Positions 1 to 7,131 of a stretch of DNA of 64,000 nucleotides are shown in pieces. The DNA comes from Hyphomonadaceae bacterium (lineage in GTDB: Bacteria; Pseudomonadota; Alphaproteobacteria; Caulobacterales; Aquidulcibacteraceae), in NCBI GenBank assembly GCA_016791385.1, contig JAEUMR010000049.1, positions 1 to 64,000 on the forward strand, read 5' to 3'. The position numbers and the translations under genes were made by a program. Under the pieces are notes generated by a model. The model was not told where the DNA came from, ran no database searches, and worked only from the letters and a program-made list of their open reading frames with translations. The stretch's first letter is position 1. Each line of letters begins with the position of its first letter.

Positions 1-1
1 A

Positions 2-877
2 AAGCTCGCGAAGGCAAATTATGCGCTGATGGGCGGCGGCTCGCCGATCTTGCCGGAAACGCTGAAGCAAGCGGAAGCGCTGGAAGCGGCAATCACGAAG
101 CGCGTCAGCAACGTGACCTTCAAGTGCTTCCCGGCGATGCGTTATTGGAAGCCATTCGTGAAGGATGCGGCCAAGGCGGCGGAAGCGTGGGGCGCTACGG
201 ATGCGATCCTGCTGCCGCTCTATCCGCAATTCTCGAGCACGACGACAGCGTCCTCGCTGCGCGCGTGGCGGCGCGCCTCGGACCTGCCCTGCTCCACGAT
301 TTGCTGCTACCCTGCCGGCCGCGCCTTCGCCGAAGCGCATGCGCAAGCGATCCTCGACACCTGGCGCAATGCTGGCTCGCCGCCTAATCCGCGCGTGTTG
401 TTCTCTGCGCATGGTCTGCCGCAAAACGTGGTCGACCGCGGCGATCCCTATCAAGCGCAGGTCGAGATGAGCGTCGCCGCGGTGCGCAAGCTGTTGCCGC
501 CGGATTGGCAAACCCGCACCTGTTACCAGTCGCGCGTGGGTCCGCTGAAATGGATTGGCCCGTCGACGGAGGAGGAGATCCACGCTGCCGGCAAGGAAGG
601 CGCGGGCGTCATCGTCTCGCCCATCGCCTTCGTTTCCGAGCACGTCGAGACGCTGGTGGAGCTCGACATTGAGTACGCGCAACTCGCGCGCACGCTGAAG
701 CTGCCATTTTACCTGCGCGCGCCCGCCCCTGGCGCCGCCCCGCGCTTCATCGACGCGCTGGCCGAATTGGCCGAGCGGGCTCTTGCCGAGCCGGGTAGGA
801 TGCAATCAGAGAATGGCGGCCGGATTTGCCCGGCGGGGGCCAAGCTGTGCGCCCAGGGGGTGAGTGAGCATGCCTGA
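2..877 (+). CDS. hemH: Ferrochelatase (5'-truncated by window edge)
   Basis: Inserts Fe2+ into protoporphyrin IX, the last step of haem synthesis. The reading frame is already open at base 2, before the first Met at 29, so the N-terminus (probably about 50 residues of a roughly 340-residue enzyme) lies outside the window. Visible family motifs: GGGSPI near the left edge; LFSAHGLP, whose His (codon near 410) is the catalytic metal-site residue; TCYQSRVGPLKW; and SEHVETLVELDIEY, which carries the second conserved acidic residue. The C-terminus has a Cys pair spaced C-X6-C (ICPAGAKLC), resembling part of the [2Fe-2S] ligand set reported for some bacterial ferrochelatases, including that of Caulobacter. 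The stop overlaps the start region of hemJ, so the two are translationally coupled. Confidence 0.95.
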   Translation, partial: KLAKANYALMGGGSPILPETLKQAEALEAAITKRVSNVTFKCFPAMRYWKPFVKDAAKAAEAWGATDAILLPLYPQFSSTTTASSLRAWRRASDLPCSTICCYPAGRAFAEAHAQAILDTWRNAGSPPNPRVLFSAHGLPQNVVDRGDPYQAQVEMSVAAVRKLLPPDWQTRTCYQSRVGPLKWIGPSTEEEIHAAGKEGAGVIVSPIAFVSEHVETLVELDIEYAQLARTLKLPFYLRAPAPGAAPRFIDALAELAERALAEPGRMQSENGGRICPAGAKLCAQGVSEHA

Positions 878-1343
878 GCACGTGATCGGCTACGACCTCG
901 CGCGCGGCCTGCACATTATCGCCGTCATCGCCTGGATTTCCGGGCTGCTGATGCTGCCTCGCTTTTACGCCTACATCACCGCCTCCCAGCCCGGCGGCGA
1001 GCTTGAGGCGGCCATGCTGAAGGCGGCGCGGAGCCTCAGGATGATCATCCTGACCCCCGCCCTGATCGTGGCCTGGGCCTTTGGCCTGTTCCTGTTCGCC
1101 ACCTACATCGCCGGCGACTGGAGCCGGCCCCTGCCGGAGGTGTTCGCCACCGTGCCGCACTGGTTCTGGGCCAAGCTTTTGCTGGTCCTGGGCTTGAGTG
1201 GCTACCACGGCTACCTATCTGCTGAGGGACGGCGCATCGCCAAGGGCGAGCGCCGGCGCAGCGAACGATTCTGGCGTCTGATGAGCGAGGTTCCTTTCCT
1301 CGTCGCCATCGCCGCGGTGCTCCTGGCGACCCTGGAGCCCTAA
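870..1343 (+). CDS. hemJ: Protoporphyrinogen IX oxidase HemJ
   Basis: Small inner-membrane protein (157 residues from ATG 870; a GTG at 864 would add two) that oxidises protoporphyrinogen IX, the step before ferrochelatase. It has about four hydrophobic segments. The first is LHIIAVIAWISGLLMLPR, with a His conserved in the family; the others lie near residues 55-75, 92-110 and 135-155. The stretch KLLLVLGLSGYHGYLSAEGR is typical of HemJ. The start overlaps the last codons of hemH by 8 bases, so the two consecutive haem enzymes are made from one transcript. HemJ is the usual protoporphyrinogen oxidase in alphaproteobacteria that lack HemG and HemY. Confidence 0.93.
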   Translation: MPEHVIGYDLARGLHIIAVIAWISGLLMLPRFYAYITASQPGGELEAAMLKAARSLRMIILTPALIVAWAFGLFLFATYIAGDWSRPLPEVFATVPHWFWAKLLLVLGLSGYHGYLSAEGRRIAKGERRRSERFWRLMSEVPFLVAIAAVLLATLEP

Positions 1344-1389
1344 GCGCAGGCGCTTGACGCCACCCCGTTTTCTGTGGTGTCCATGCCCG

Positions 1390-1405
1390 GCGCGCTTCGG
1401 CGCGC
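1390..1405 (+). promoter_or_regulatory. Hairpin with UUCG loop in the rho leader
   Basis: Perfect 6-bp stem GCGCGC/GCGCGC closed by TTCG, giving the very stable C(UUCG)G tetraloop. It lies about 100 bases upstream of the rho start, in the 165-base gap after hemJ. rho mRNA leaders are sites of Rho autoregulation in several bacteria, so a structured leader is plausible. There is no T-run, so it is not an obvious intrinsic terminator for hemJ. Function is inferred. Confidence 0.35.
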
Positions 1406-1447
1406 ACGCGACGGCGGCGCTCTCATCCCTCCTTTCCGCCGGAACCT

Positions 1448-1472
1448 CTTTCCACAGGACGTCTTCTCCACA
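1448..1472 (+). promoter_or_regulatory. Two DnaA-box-like 9-mers before rho
   Basis: CTTTCCACA (1448-1456) matches the DnaA box TTATCCACA at 7 of 9 positions, and TTCTCCACA (1464-1472) matches at 8 of 9. Both are in the same orientation, 16 bases apart, within 65 bases of the rho start. Given the inferred closeness to oriC, DnaA binding is possible, but two short matches are weak evidence. Confidence 0.2.
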
Positions 1473-1508
1473 CGGCATGGCGCGTGGGGTGCGTCTCCCG
1501 AGACCCAC

Positions 1509-2801
1509 ATGACTGAAACACAAGCCCTCGAAGAGCTGACCCAACTCACGCTGCAAGAGCTGAAGCGCAAGCCGCCAGCGGAGCTGCTGGCGCTGGCGGA
1601 ATCGCTCGAGATCGAGGGCGCCAACACCCTGCGCACGCAGGACATGCTGTTCGCCATCCTGAAGCAGGTGGCTGAGCGCGGCGTCGAGATCGGCGGCTCC
1701 GGCGTGGTTGAGATTTTGCCGGACGGCTTCGGCTTCCTGCGCTCGCCGCAGTCGAATTACCTGCCGGGCCCCGACGACATTTACGTTTCCCCGCAGCAGA
1801 TCCGCAAATTCGGCCTGCGCACCGGCGATACGGTTGAGGGCCAGATCCGCGCGCCGAAAGACGGCGAGCGCTATTTCGCGCTGATCAAGGTCAACTCGAT
1901 CAATTTCGAAGATCCAGACCGCGTTCGTCACAAGGTCCACTTCGATAATCTGACGCCGCTCTATCCGACCGAGCGGTTGAAGATGGAGATCGACGACCCG
2001 ACGCTGAAAGACAAAACCGGGCGCATCATCGACATCGTCGCGCCGATCGGCAAAGGCCAGCGCTCGCTGATCGTCGCCCAGCCGCGGACGGGTAAGACCG
2101 TCATCATGCAGAACATCGCCAAGGCGATCGAAGCCAACCACCCCGAGGTATTCCTCATCGTTCTGCTGATCGACGAGCGCCCGGAAGAAGTCACCGACAT
2201 GCAGCGCACGGTGAAGGGCGAGGTGATTTCCTCGACCTTCGACGAGCCGGCGACGCGCCACGTTCAAGTGGCTGAAATGGTGATCGAAAAGGCCAAGCGC
2301 CTGGCCGAGCATGGCAAGGACGTCGTGATCCTGCTCGACTCCGTCACGCGCCTGGGCCGCGCCTACAACACAGTCGTGCCCTCTTCCGGCAAGGTGCTAA
2401 CGGGCGGCGTCGACGCCAACGCGCTACAGCGTCCGAAGCGCTTCTTCGGCGCGGCGCGCAACCTCGAAGAAGGCGGCTCGCTGACCATCATCGCCACCGC
2501 GCTGATCGACACCGGCTCGCGCATGGACGAAGTCATCTTTGAAGAGTTCAAGGGCACGGGTAACTCGGAGCTGCAACTCGACCGCAAGGTCGCGGACCGC
2601 CGCATCTTCCCGGCCATCGACGTGCTCAAGTCCGGCACGCGCAAGGACGAGCTCATCACGCCGAAGGAGCACCTGCAGAAGATGTACGTGCTGCGCCGCA
2701 TCCTCTCGCCGATGGGGACGCAGGACGCGATCGAGTTCCTGCTCGACAAGCTCAAGGGCTCGAAGAACAACGACGACTTCTTCCAGTCGATGAACACCTA
2801 A
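1509..2801 (+). CDS. rho: Transcription termination factor Rho
   Basis: Hexameric RNA-dependent ATPase that terminates transcription. I place the start at ATG 1509 (430 residues). An upstream ATG at 1374 is in frame, but the added 45 residues do not resemble Rho, and the family is about 420 residues long. Domain order: an N-terminal helical Rho_N segment ([20 protein letters not shown]); a cold-shock-like RNA-binding domain around residues 55-125 ([16 protein letters not shown]); and the RecA-like ATPase with Walker A QPRTGKT near residue 192 and Walker [18 protein letters not shown]. Its place after hemH-hemJ matches the origin-proximal order in Caulobacter. Confidence 0.97.
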   Translation: MTETQALEELTQLTLQELKRKPPAELLALAESLEIEGANTLRTQDMLFAILKQVAERGVEIGGSGVVEILPDGFGFLRSPQSNYLPGPDDIYVSPQQIRKFGLRTGDTVEGQIRAPKDGERYFALIKVNSINFEDPDRVRHKVHFDNLTPLYPTERLKMEIDDPTLKDKTGRIIDIVAPIGKGQRSLIVAQPRTGKTVIMQNIAKAIEANHPEVFLIVLLIDERPEEVTDMQRTVKGEVISSTFDEPATRHVQVAEMVIEKAKRLAEHGKDVVILLDSVTRLGRAYNTVVPSSGKVLTGGVDANALQRPKRFFGAARNLEEGGSLTIIATALIDTGSRMDEVIFEEFKGTGNSELQLDRKVADRRIFPAIDVLKSGTRKDELITPKEHLQKMYVLRRILSPMGTQDAIEFLLDKLKGSKNNDDFFQSMNT

Positions 2802-2846
2802 AGCCGGCGCTGGATCGCCGCGCAGCCAAAGAGTTGAGGGCGGTCC

Positions 2847-3458
2847 ATGCTGACCATTCACAATTTCGAACGCAGCGGCCGCGGCCTACGCATCGCATGG
2901 CTGTGCGAAGAGATGGGCCTGCCCTACGCGCTGCGGCTGTTCGGCTATCCTCCGCCCGCCGACTATCTGGCGCTGCATCCGCTGGGCAACGTGCCGTTCC
3001 TCGAAGACGGCGAGGTGAAGATCCACGAGTCCGTCGCCATCGCGCTCCACATCGCCTCTCGCTACGGCCCGACGCCGCTGCTGCCGCCTCTTACGCATCC
3101 TGACTACGCGCGCGTGCTCGAACTCACAGTGTTCTCGGAAGCCTCGTTCGGCGGTCTCCTCAACACCCTGATGGGCGCGCACTTCATGGCCCCGGAGGGA
3201 GAGAAGCAGAACTGGTCCATCCGAGGCGCGACGATGCGATGCGAGCAGCAGCTCGGCTACCTAGAAGCCAGGCTCGGCGACCGGTCCTACCTCGTGGGGG
3301 ACGAACTCACCTTGGCCGATATCGCCATCGCCACGGCGCTTGGCGTCTGGCGCGGCGCGCTTGGCAGGGACATTCCGCCGAAGCTGGCGGCTTATCGCGA
3401 CCGGCTGCTACAGCGGCCCGCCTATCAGCGCGCCGCCAAGGCCAACGGCAACATCTGA
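2847..3458 (+). CDS. Glutathione S-transferase family protein (copy 1)
   Basis: A 203-residue cytosolic GST. The N-terminal thioredoxin-like domain is MLTIHNFERSGRGLRIAWLC, followed by LHPLGNVPFLEDGEV (the cis-Pro of the glutathione site) and the ESVAIALHIASRYG stretch, which contacts the gamma-Glu of GSH. The C-terminal helical domain contains DELTLADIAIATALGVW, the usual N-capping motif. The substrate cannot be told from sequence. It lies 58 bases before a second GST of the same architecture, so this is a tandem duplication whose copies have diverged considerably. Confidence 0.88.
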   Translation: MLTIHNFERSGRGLRIAWLCEEMGLPYALRLFGYPPPADYLALHPLGNVPFLEDGEVKIHESVAIALHIASRYGPTPLLPPLTHPDYARVLELTVFSEASFGGLLNTLMGAHFMAPEGEKQNWSIRGATMRCEQQLGYLEARLGDRSYLVGDELTLADIAIATALGVWRGALGRDIPPKLAAYRDRLLQRPAYQRAAKANGNI

Positions 3459-3516
3459 AGCCGCTCCCTCTCGCCTATCGTTTGCGCTAAGAGCGAACCT
3501 CTGAAGGAGGCCGCTC

Positions 3517-4122
3517 ATGATCAAGATCTATCACGCGCAAGGCGCACGCTCGCTGCGGGTGGTCTGGCTCTGCGAAGAGATGGGCGTGCCGTATGAGACG
3601 GCGGAAGCCTCCTTCATGAAGCCGAGCGATGCGTTCAAGGCGGTCAATCCGCTGAAGACCGTGCCGGCGCTGCAGGACGGCGACGTGAACATGATCGAGT
3701 CCGTGGCGATGATGATCTACATCATGGCCAAGTACGGCCCGACCGACCTTGAAGTGAAGCCGAACGAGCCGGGCTATCCGGACTATCTGCAATACCTGAT
3801 GTTCGGCGAGGCGGGGCTCGCGGCCTACGGCAATCCGCTCGTCGCCACCCGCTTCATGGCCCCCGACGACCAGAAGCAGAACTTCACGGCGGGCTATCTC
3901 AAGAACGCGATTTTGAAGCGGCTGGAGTTCGTCGGCGAGCGCTTGGCGGGCAAGCCCTATGTCGCCGCCAACCGCTTCACTGCCGCGGATATCTCGATCG
4001 CCTACATCGCCAACGGCGCGCGCTATGCCGGCATCGAAAAGGAAATCCCCGCGCCGGTGATGGCCTACATCGAGAACCTCTGGCAGCGCCCTGCTTACCA
4101 GCGCGCGGCCGCGGTAAAATGA
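3517..4122 (+). CDS. Glutathione S-transferase family protein (copy 2)
   Basis: A 201-residue GST paralogous to the gene just upstream. Both share the RSLRVVWLCEEMGVPYE-type N-terminus, NPLKTVPALQDGDV at the cis-Pro, the IESVAMMIYIMAKYGP glutathione-site segment, and the FMAPDDQKQN region matching FMAPEGEKQN in copy 1. The start at ATG 3517 follows a strong GAAGGAGG ribosome-binding site. The C-terminal domain holds NRFTAADISIAYIANGARYA. The gene ends in front of a paired-hairpin repeat that separates it from a convergent gene. Substrate unknown. Confidence 0.88.
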   Translation: MIKIYHAQGARSLRVVWLCEEMGVPYETAEASFMKPSDAFKAVNPLKTVPALQDGDVNMIESVAMMIYIMAKYGPTDLEVKPNEPGYPDYLQYLMFGEAGLAAYGNPLVATRFMAPDDQKQNFTAGYLKNAILKRLEFVGERLAGKPYVAANRFTAADISIAYIANGARYAGIEKEIPAPVMAYIENLWQRPAYQRAAAVK

Positions 4123-4126
4123 TGCC

Positions 4127-4184
4127 GGAGCGCGGGTCTTCAGACCCGCATTCATGGCAGAAGCGGCGGACCTGAAGGTCCGCA
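4127..4184. repeat. REP-like paired palindrome, copy 1
   Basis: Two perfect 8-bp-stem palindromes, each with a 2-base loop: GCGGGTCTTCAGACCCGC (4132-4149) and GCGGACCTGAAGGTCCGC (4166-4183). The same pair recurs in opposite orientation at 8545-8615, including the flanking GGAGC and ATT. It fills the gap between two convergent genes (GST copy 2 and the quinone oxidoreductase), where it could also stop transcription from both sides. Two copies with conserved arm sequences but different spacers indicate a dispersed element rather than a chance hairpin. Confidence 0.75.
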
Positions 4185-4187
4185 GTC

Positions 4188-5162
4188 CTATTGCGGCGTC
4201 AGCACCAGGCTGCCGGTGGTCTTGCGCGCTTCCAGATCGCGGTGCGCTTGGGCGGCGTCCGCCAGCGCGTAGCGCTGCGGCGGCGTGATCTTCACCGCCC
4301 CGCTCTCGATCACCGCAAATAGATCCGCCGCCGTTTCATCGAGCTGCTCGGTGGTCGCCGTGTAGTGAAACAGCGTCGGGCGCGTGAGGAGCAGCGAGCC
4401 CTTGTGCGACAGCACGAGCGGAGAGAATGGCGGCACAGCGCCAGACGCATTGCCGTAGCTCACCATCATGCCGAGTGGGCGCAAGCTGTCGAGCGAGGCT
4501 TCGAACGTGTCTTTGCCGACGCCGTCATAGACAACATGCGCGCCAACGCCGTTGGTGATTTCGCGTACACGCGCAGCGATGTTTTCGCGCGCGGTGACGA
4601 CGACATGATCTGCGCCGAGCGCGCGCGCGATCGCCGCTTTCGCATCGCTGCCCACCGTTGCGATCACTTCAGCGCCAAGGTGCTTGGCCCATTGCACTAG
4701 GATCTGGCCAACGCCGCCGGCGGCTGCGTGGATCAGCACAACATGCTGACGTTCCACGCGAAACGTCTTTCTCAGAAGATAACGCGCTGTCATGCCCTTG
4801 AGCATCGACGCAGCTGCGACGTCGAACGCGATGGCGTCCGGCAGCTTCACCGCGCGGTTCTCCGGCACGACATGCATCTCCGCGTAAGCGCCAATCGGGC
4901 CGCTGCAATAGGCGATGCGATCGCCGGGCTTGAAGCGCCTGACGTTGGCGCCCACAGCGTCGACGACCCCCGCACCCTCAAGCCCCAGGCCTGTTGGCAG
5001 CGGATTCTTGTAGAGGCCAGTGCGGTGATAGACGTCGATAAAATTGACGCCAATCGCGGCGTGCTTGATGCGCACGTCATTAGCGCCAGGCTCGGGCGTG
5101 GCGACGACCGTAAGCGCCATCACCTCAGGCCCGCCATTCTCAGCGATGCGTATCGCCTTCAT
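4188..5162 (-). CDS. Quinone oxidoreductase, zinc-independent MDR family
   Basis: A 324-residue NADPH:quinone oxidoreductase of the medium-chain dehydrogenase/reductase superfamily. The N-terminal GroES-like half carries FIDVYHRTGLYKNPLPTGLG, typical of the QOR subfamily, and lacks the zinc-binding Cys/His set of alcohol dehydrogenases. The Rossmann domain has the nucleotide motif AAAGGVGQ (about residues 146-153). It is the last gene of a three-gene minus-strand operon, 12 bases downstream of the glycerophosphodiesterase. The protein contains, antisense, one of the parS-like sequences of this region (4750-4765). The physiological substrate is not deducible. Confidence 0.88.
   Translation of the reverse strand: MKAIRIAENGGPEVMALTVVATPEPGANDVRIKHAAIGVNFIDVYHRTGLYKNPLPTGLGLEGAGVVDAVGANVRRFKPGDRIAYCSGPIGAYAEMHVVPENRAVKLPDAIAFDVAAASMLKGMTARYLLRKTFRVERQHVVLIHAAAGGVGQILVQWAKHLGAEVIATVGSDAKAAIARALGADHVVVTARENIAARVREITNGVGAHVVYDGVGKDTFEASLDSLRPLGMMVSYGNASGAVPPFSPLVLSHKGSLLLTRPTLFHYTATTEQLDETAADLFAVIESGAVKITPPQRYALADAAQAHRDLEARKTTGSLVLTPQ
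4750..4765. promoter_or_regulatory. parS-like site (CGTTCCACGCGAAACG)
   Basis: Matches the parS consensus TGTTCCACGTGAAACA at 13 of 16 positions and lies inside the quinone oxidoreductase gene. It belongs to a group of six such matches between 4.7 and 11.3 kb, next to parAB. ParB-family proteins nucleate on near-palindromes of this type. A single match would carry little weight; the clustering is the evidence. Confidence 0.45.
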
Positions 5163-5174
5163 TGCAGCCTCCTC

Positions 5175-6086
5175 TTACCGGACGCACTGGAGCGCCGCGT
5201 GTCCGTGCGCGCCGTCCGCCGCATCGAGGTCGCGCCCCGCTTCGGCCGGATCGTCGACCGCCACCATCTGCGCATGCGCGCGGAGCGCGTTGGCGTAGTC
5301 GCGATTGGCGCCAAACATGCCGAAGCGCGTTTCGACGCCCCGCTCGGCTAGCGCCTGAACTAGGGCGCCGCCCGGCGCATCCGTGCCAACCCACGCCACA
5401 ATGTGGCTGAGATCGACGCCGCGCCGTTCCAGCACGTCGAGTTCGCGCGGGCTGGAGATGCTGGTGTAGATCATCGCCTCTGGCGCCAGCCGGGCCAGGC
5501 GTGCGGCGCCGTCGATGCTGTAGGTGACGAACACGACGCGATGCATCGCGCCAGCATCCTCCACGACGCGCACCACGTCCTCGTAGGCAACGCTGCGCTT
5601 GATATCGAGCTCAAGCACCGTCTTGCCGTCCGCCCACGCCAGCGCCTGTTCCAGGCTCGGCGGAGAGGTCTCCAGCACCGCGCCGTCGCCATCGCGCAGA
5701 CGCAGCGTCTGAAACTGCGCCAGCGTCAGCGCGGACACCGCGCCCTGGCCGTTGGTGGTGCGATCGACCGTGTCGTCGTGCATCAACACCAGCGCGCCAT
5801 CGCGCGTGCGCGAAACGTCGGTCTCCATGAAGGCGGGCGTTTCAGCGAGCGTGGCTTCGAACGTCTCGATCGCGTTTTCGCTCAAGCCTGGCCGCGGCCC
5901 GCCGCGATGGGCGGAGACCAACGTTGCGCCCCGTTCGCGCAAGCAATCGAAGAAAGCCGGCAAGTCAGCGGGCGCGATGCGTGCAGGGCCGCCTAGGCGG
6001 CCATTGCCGACATCGACGATGGAATCGTCCGGGGCGGGCCCACACGCAGCCAACAGCAGCGCTGCTGCGGCGAGCAGGCGCCTCAT
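5175..6086 (-). CDS. Glycerophosphodiester phosphodiesterase, putative lipoprotein
   Basis: A 303-residue GDPD-family protein expected to hydrolyse glycerophosphodiesters to glycerol-3-phosphate and an alcohol. The N-terminus MRRLLAAAALLLAACG is a lipoprotein signal with the lipobox Cys at residue 15, so it should be anchored in the envelope. Catalytic motifs visible: SAHRGG, ENAIETF, METDVSRTRDG, MHDDTVDRTTNG and LELDIK; together these hold the HxR, E-x-D and HD residues of the TIM-barrel active site. Its ATG overlaps the stop of the upstream dienelactone hydrolase gene (ATGA), and qor follows 12 bases later, so the three form an operon. Confidence 0.85.
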   Translation of the reverse strand: MRRLLAAAALLLAACGPAPDDSIVDVGNGRLGGPARIAPADLPAFFDCLRERGATLVSAHRGGPRPGLSENAIETFEATLAETPAFMETDVSRTRDGALVLMHDDTVDRTTNGQGAVSALTLAQFQTLRLRDGDGAVLETSPPSLEQALAWADGKTVLELDIKRSVAYEDVVRVVEDAGAMHRVVFVTYSIDGAARLARLAPEAMIYTSISSPRELDVLERRGVDLSHIVAWVGTDAPGGALVQALAERGVETRFGMFGANRDYANALRAHAQMVAVDDPAEAGRDLDAADGAHGHAALQCVR

Positions 6087-6772
6087 GCGAGGTTCTTGTT
6101 GAAGAACGCGATGGTGCGGCCGTCGGCGAGTTGCTTTGCCGCCTCGTCGTAATGCGCCCCGCCTTCGCGGGTGAAGGCGTGGTCCTGCTCGGCGTATTCG
6201 TGCACGATCGCCAGCGGATTGCTCTTCAGCGTCTCGCGGATGGTGTTGAGCGCCTCGACCGGGATGAAGCCGTCCTTCATCGGGTTGTGCAGCATCACCG
6301 GTTTTTTGATCTTGCCGGCTTCATCGAGCGCCGTGTGAATGCCGCCGCCATGATACGCGACCGTCGCGTCGCTGTCGGTTCTGCAGGCGGCGAGGAAGGC
6401 GATGTAGCCGCCCATGCAATAGCCCATCACGCCGGCCTTGCCGACGCCCTGACCGCGCGCCCAGGTCAAGCTCGCCTGCACGTCTTTGACGGCGGCGTTC
6501 TTGTCGAGCTGGTTCATGTAATCGATCGCCTGCTTCCACTCGGCCTCGGTCTGATCGGTGAGGTCGATGCCCGGCTTGATGCGCCAGAACAGCTCCGGCG
6601 CCACCGCCAGGAAGCCCTCGCGCGCCATCCAATCGGCCTTGCCGCGCATCACCTTGTTGACGCCGAAAATCTCTTGCACGGCCACCACGGCCGCTTTCGG
6701 CTTGCCGGCGGGCCGCGCCACGTAAGCCTTGAAGGCGCCGTCGGGGCCCGCAATCTCAACCCACTCACCCAT
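6083..6772 (-). CDS. Dienelactone hydrolase family protein
   Basis: A 229-residue alpha/beta hydrolase of the carboxymethylenebutenolidase (DLH) family. The catalytic triad is visible: nucleophile Cys in VMGYCMGGYIAF, Asp in NPMKDGFIPVE, and His in AEQDHAFTREGG. The start is ATG 6772, with GGAG 8-10 bases upstream. The frame extends further upstream, but that part has no family similarity. Many DLH-like proteins act outside aromatic degradation, so the substrate is open. First gene of the minus-strand DLH-GDPD-QOR operon, transcribed divergently from the small gene at 6854. Confidence 0.87.
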   Translation of the reverse strand: MGEWVEIAGPDGAFKAYVARPAGKPKAAVVAVQEIFGVNKVMRGKADWMAREGFLAVAPELFWRIKPGIDLTDQTEAEWKQAIDYMNQLDKNAAVKDVQASLTWARGQGVGKAGVMGYCMGGYIAFLAACRTDSDATVAYHGGGIHTALDEAGKIKKPVMLHNPMKDGFIPVEALNTIRETLKSNPLAIVHEYAEQDHAFTREGGAHYDEAAKQLADGRTIAFFNKNLA

Positions 6773-6853
6773 GGCCAAGCTCCGTCTCTGTCTAATGGGG
6801 ACCGGGCGCGTTATAGACGCGTTGAGCGCGCGGTGCGCAAAGGATTTGGACCC

Positions 6854-7102
6854 ATGAAGTTCACCGTCAATGTCGAATGCTCGCCCGAGGAAGCGCGCCG
6901 GTTCATGGGCCTTCCGGACGTCACGCCGATCAACGAGCAGCTCGTCGCCGAGATGGGCAAGCGGATGGAGAAGAACATCGCGCTGATGAGCCCGGAGACG
7001 ATGATGCAGTCCTGGATGAGCGTCGGCACGCAGGCTCAAGATGCTTTCGTCAAGCTAATGACCTCGGGCGTGGCGGCGGCCGCTCCACGTGAAAAGCCCT
7101 AA
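6854..7102 (+). CDS. Small conserved alphaproteobacterial protein (82 aa)
   Basis: Begins MKFTVNVECSPEEARRFMGL, then PDVTPINEQLVAEMGKRMEK. A protein with this start is, as I recall, widespread in alphaproteobacteria next to mnmE, possibly DUF6489; I cannot verify the family number. It has a predicted strand followed by mostly helical sequence, no signal peptide and no membrane segment. A long frame runs in from upstream, but ATG 6854 is preceded by AAGGA and gives the expected length. It sits 21 bases upstream of mnmE and is probably co-transcribed with it. Function unknown. Confidence 0.75.
   Translation: MKFTVNVECSPEEARRFMGLPDVTPINEQLVAEMGKRMEKNIALMSPETMMQSWMSVGTQAQDAFVKLMTSGVAAAAPREKP
7081..7096. 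promoter_or_regulatory. parS-like site (CGCTCCACGTGAAAAG)
   Basis: Contains the exact core CCACGTGAAA and matches the parS consensus at 12 of 16 positions. It lies at the 3' end of the small gene before mnmE, 19 bases from a second parS-like site. Part of the cluster near parAB. Confidence 0.4.
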
Positions 7103-7115
7103 TCCGGCCTTAGCT

Positions 7116-7131
7116 GTTTTCACATGAAACC
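7116..7131. promoter_or_regulatory. parS-like site overlapping the mnmE start (GTTTTCACATGAAACC)
   Basis: Matches TGTTTCACGTGAAACA at 12 of 16 positions, with both half-sites TTTCAC and TGAAAC intact. The site contains the mnmE start codon (ATG at 7124), so ParB binding here could affect mnmE expression. Forms a close pair with 7081-7096. Confidence 0.4.

Noticed and set aside
1374-1508. Longer Rho starting at ATG 1374
   Set aside because: The extra 45 residues do not resemble Rho and include a leader hairpin; ATG 1509 gives normal length.
6807-6821. CGCGT-TATAG-ACGCG inverted repeat in the divergent promoter at 6773-6853
   Set aside because: A 5-bp GC repeat is expected often in this base composition; a -10-like TATAG in the centre is suggestive but insufficient.
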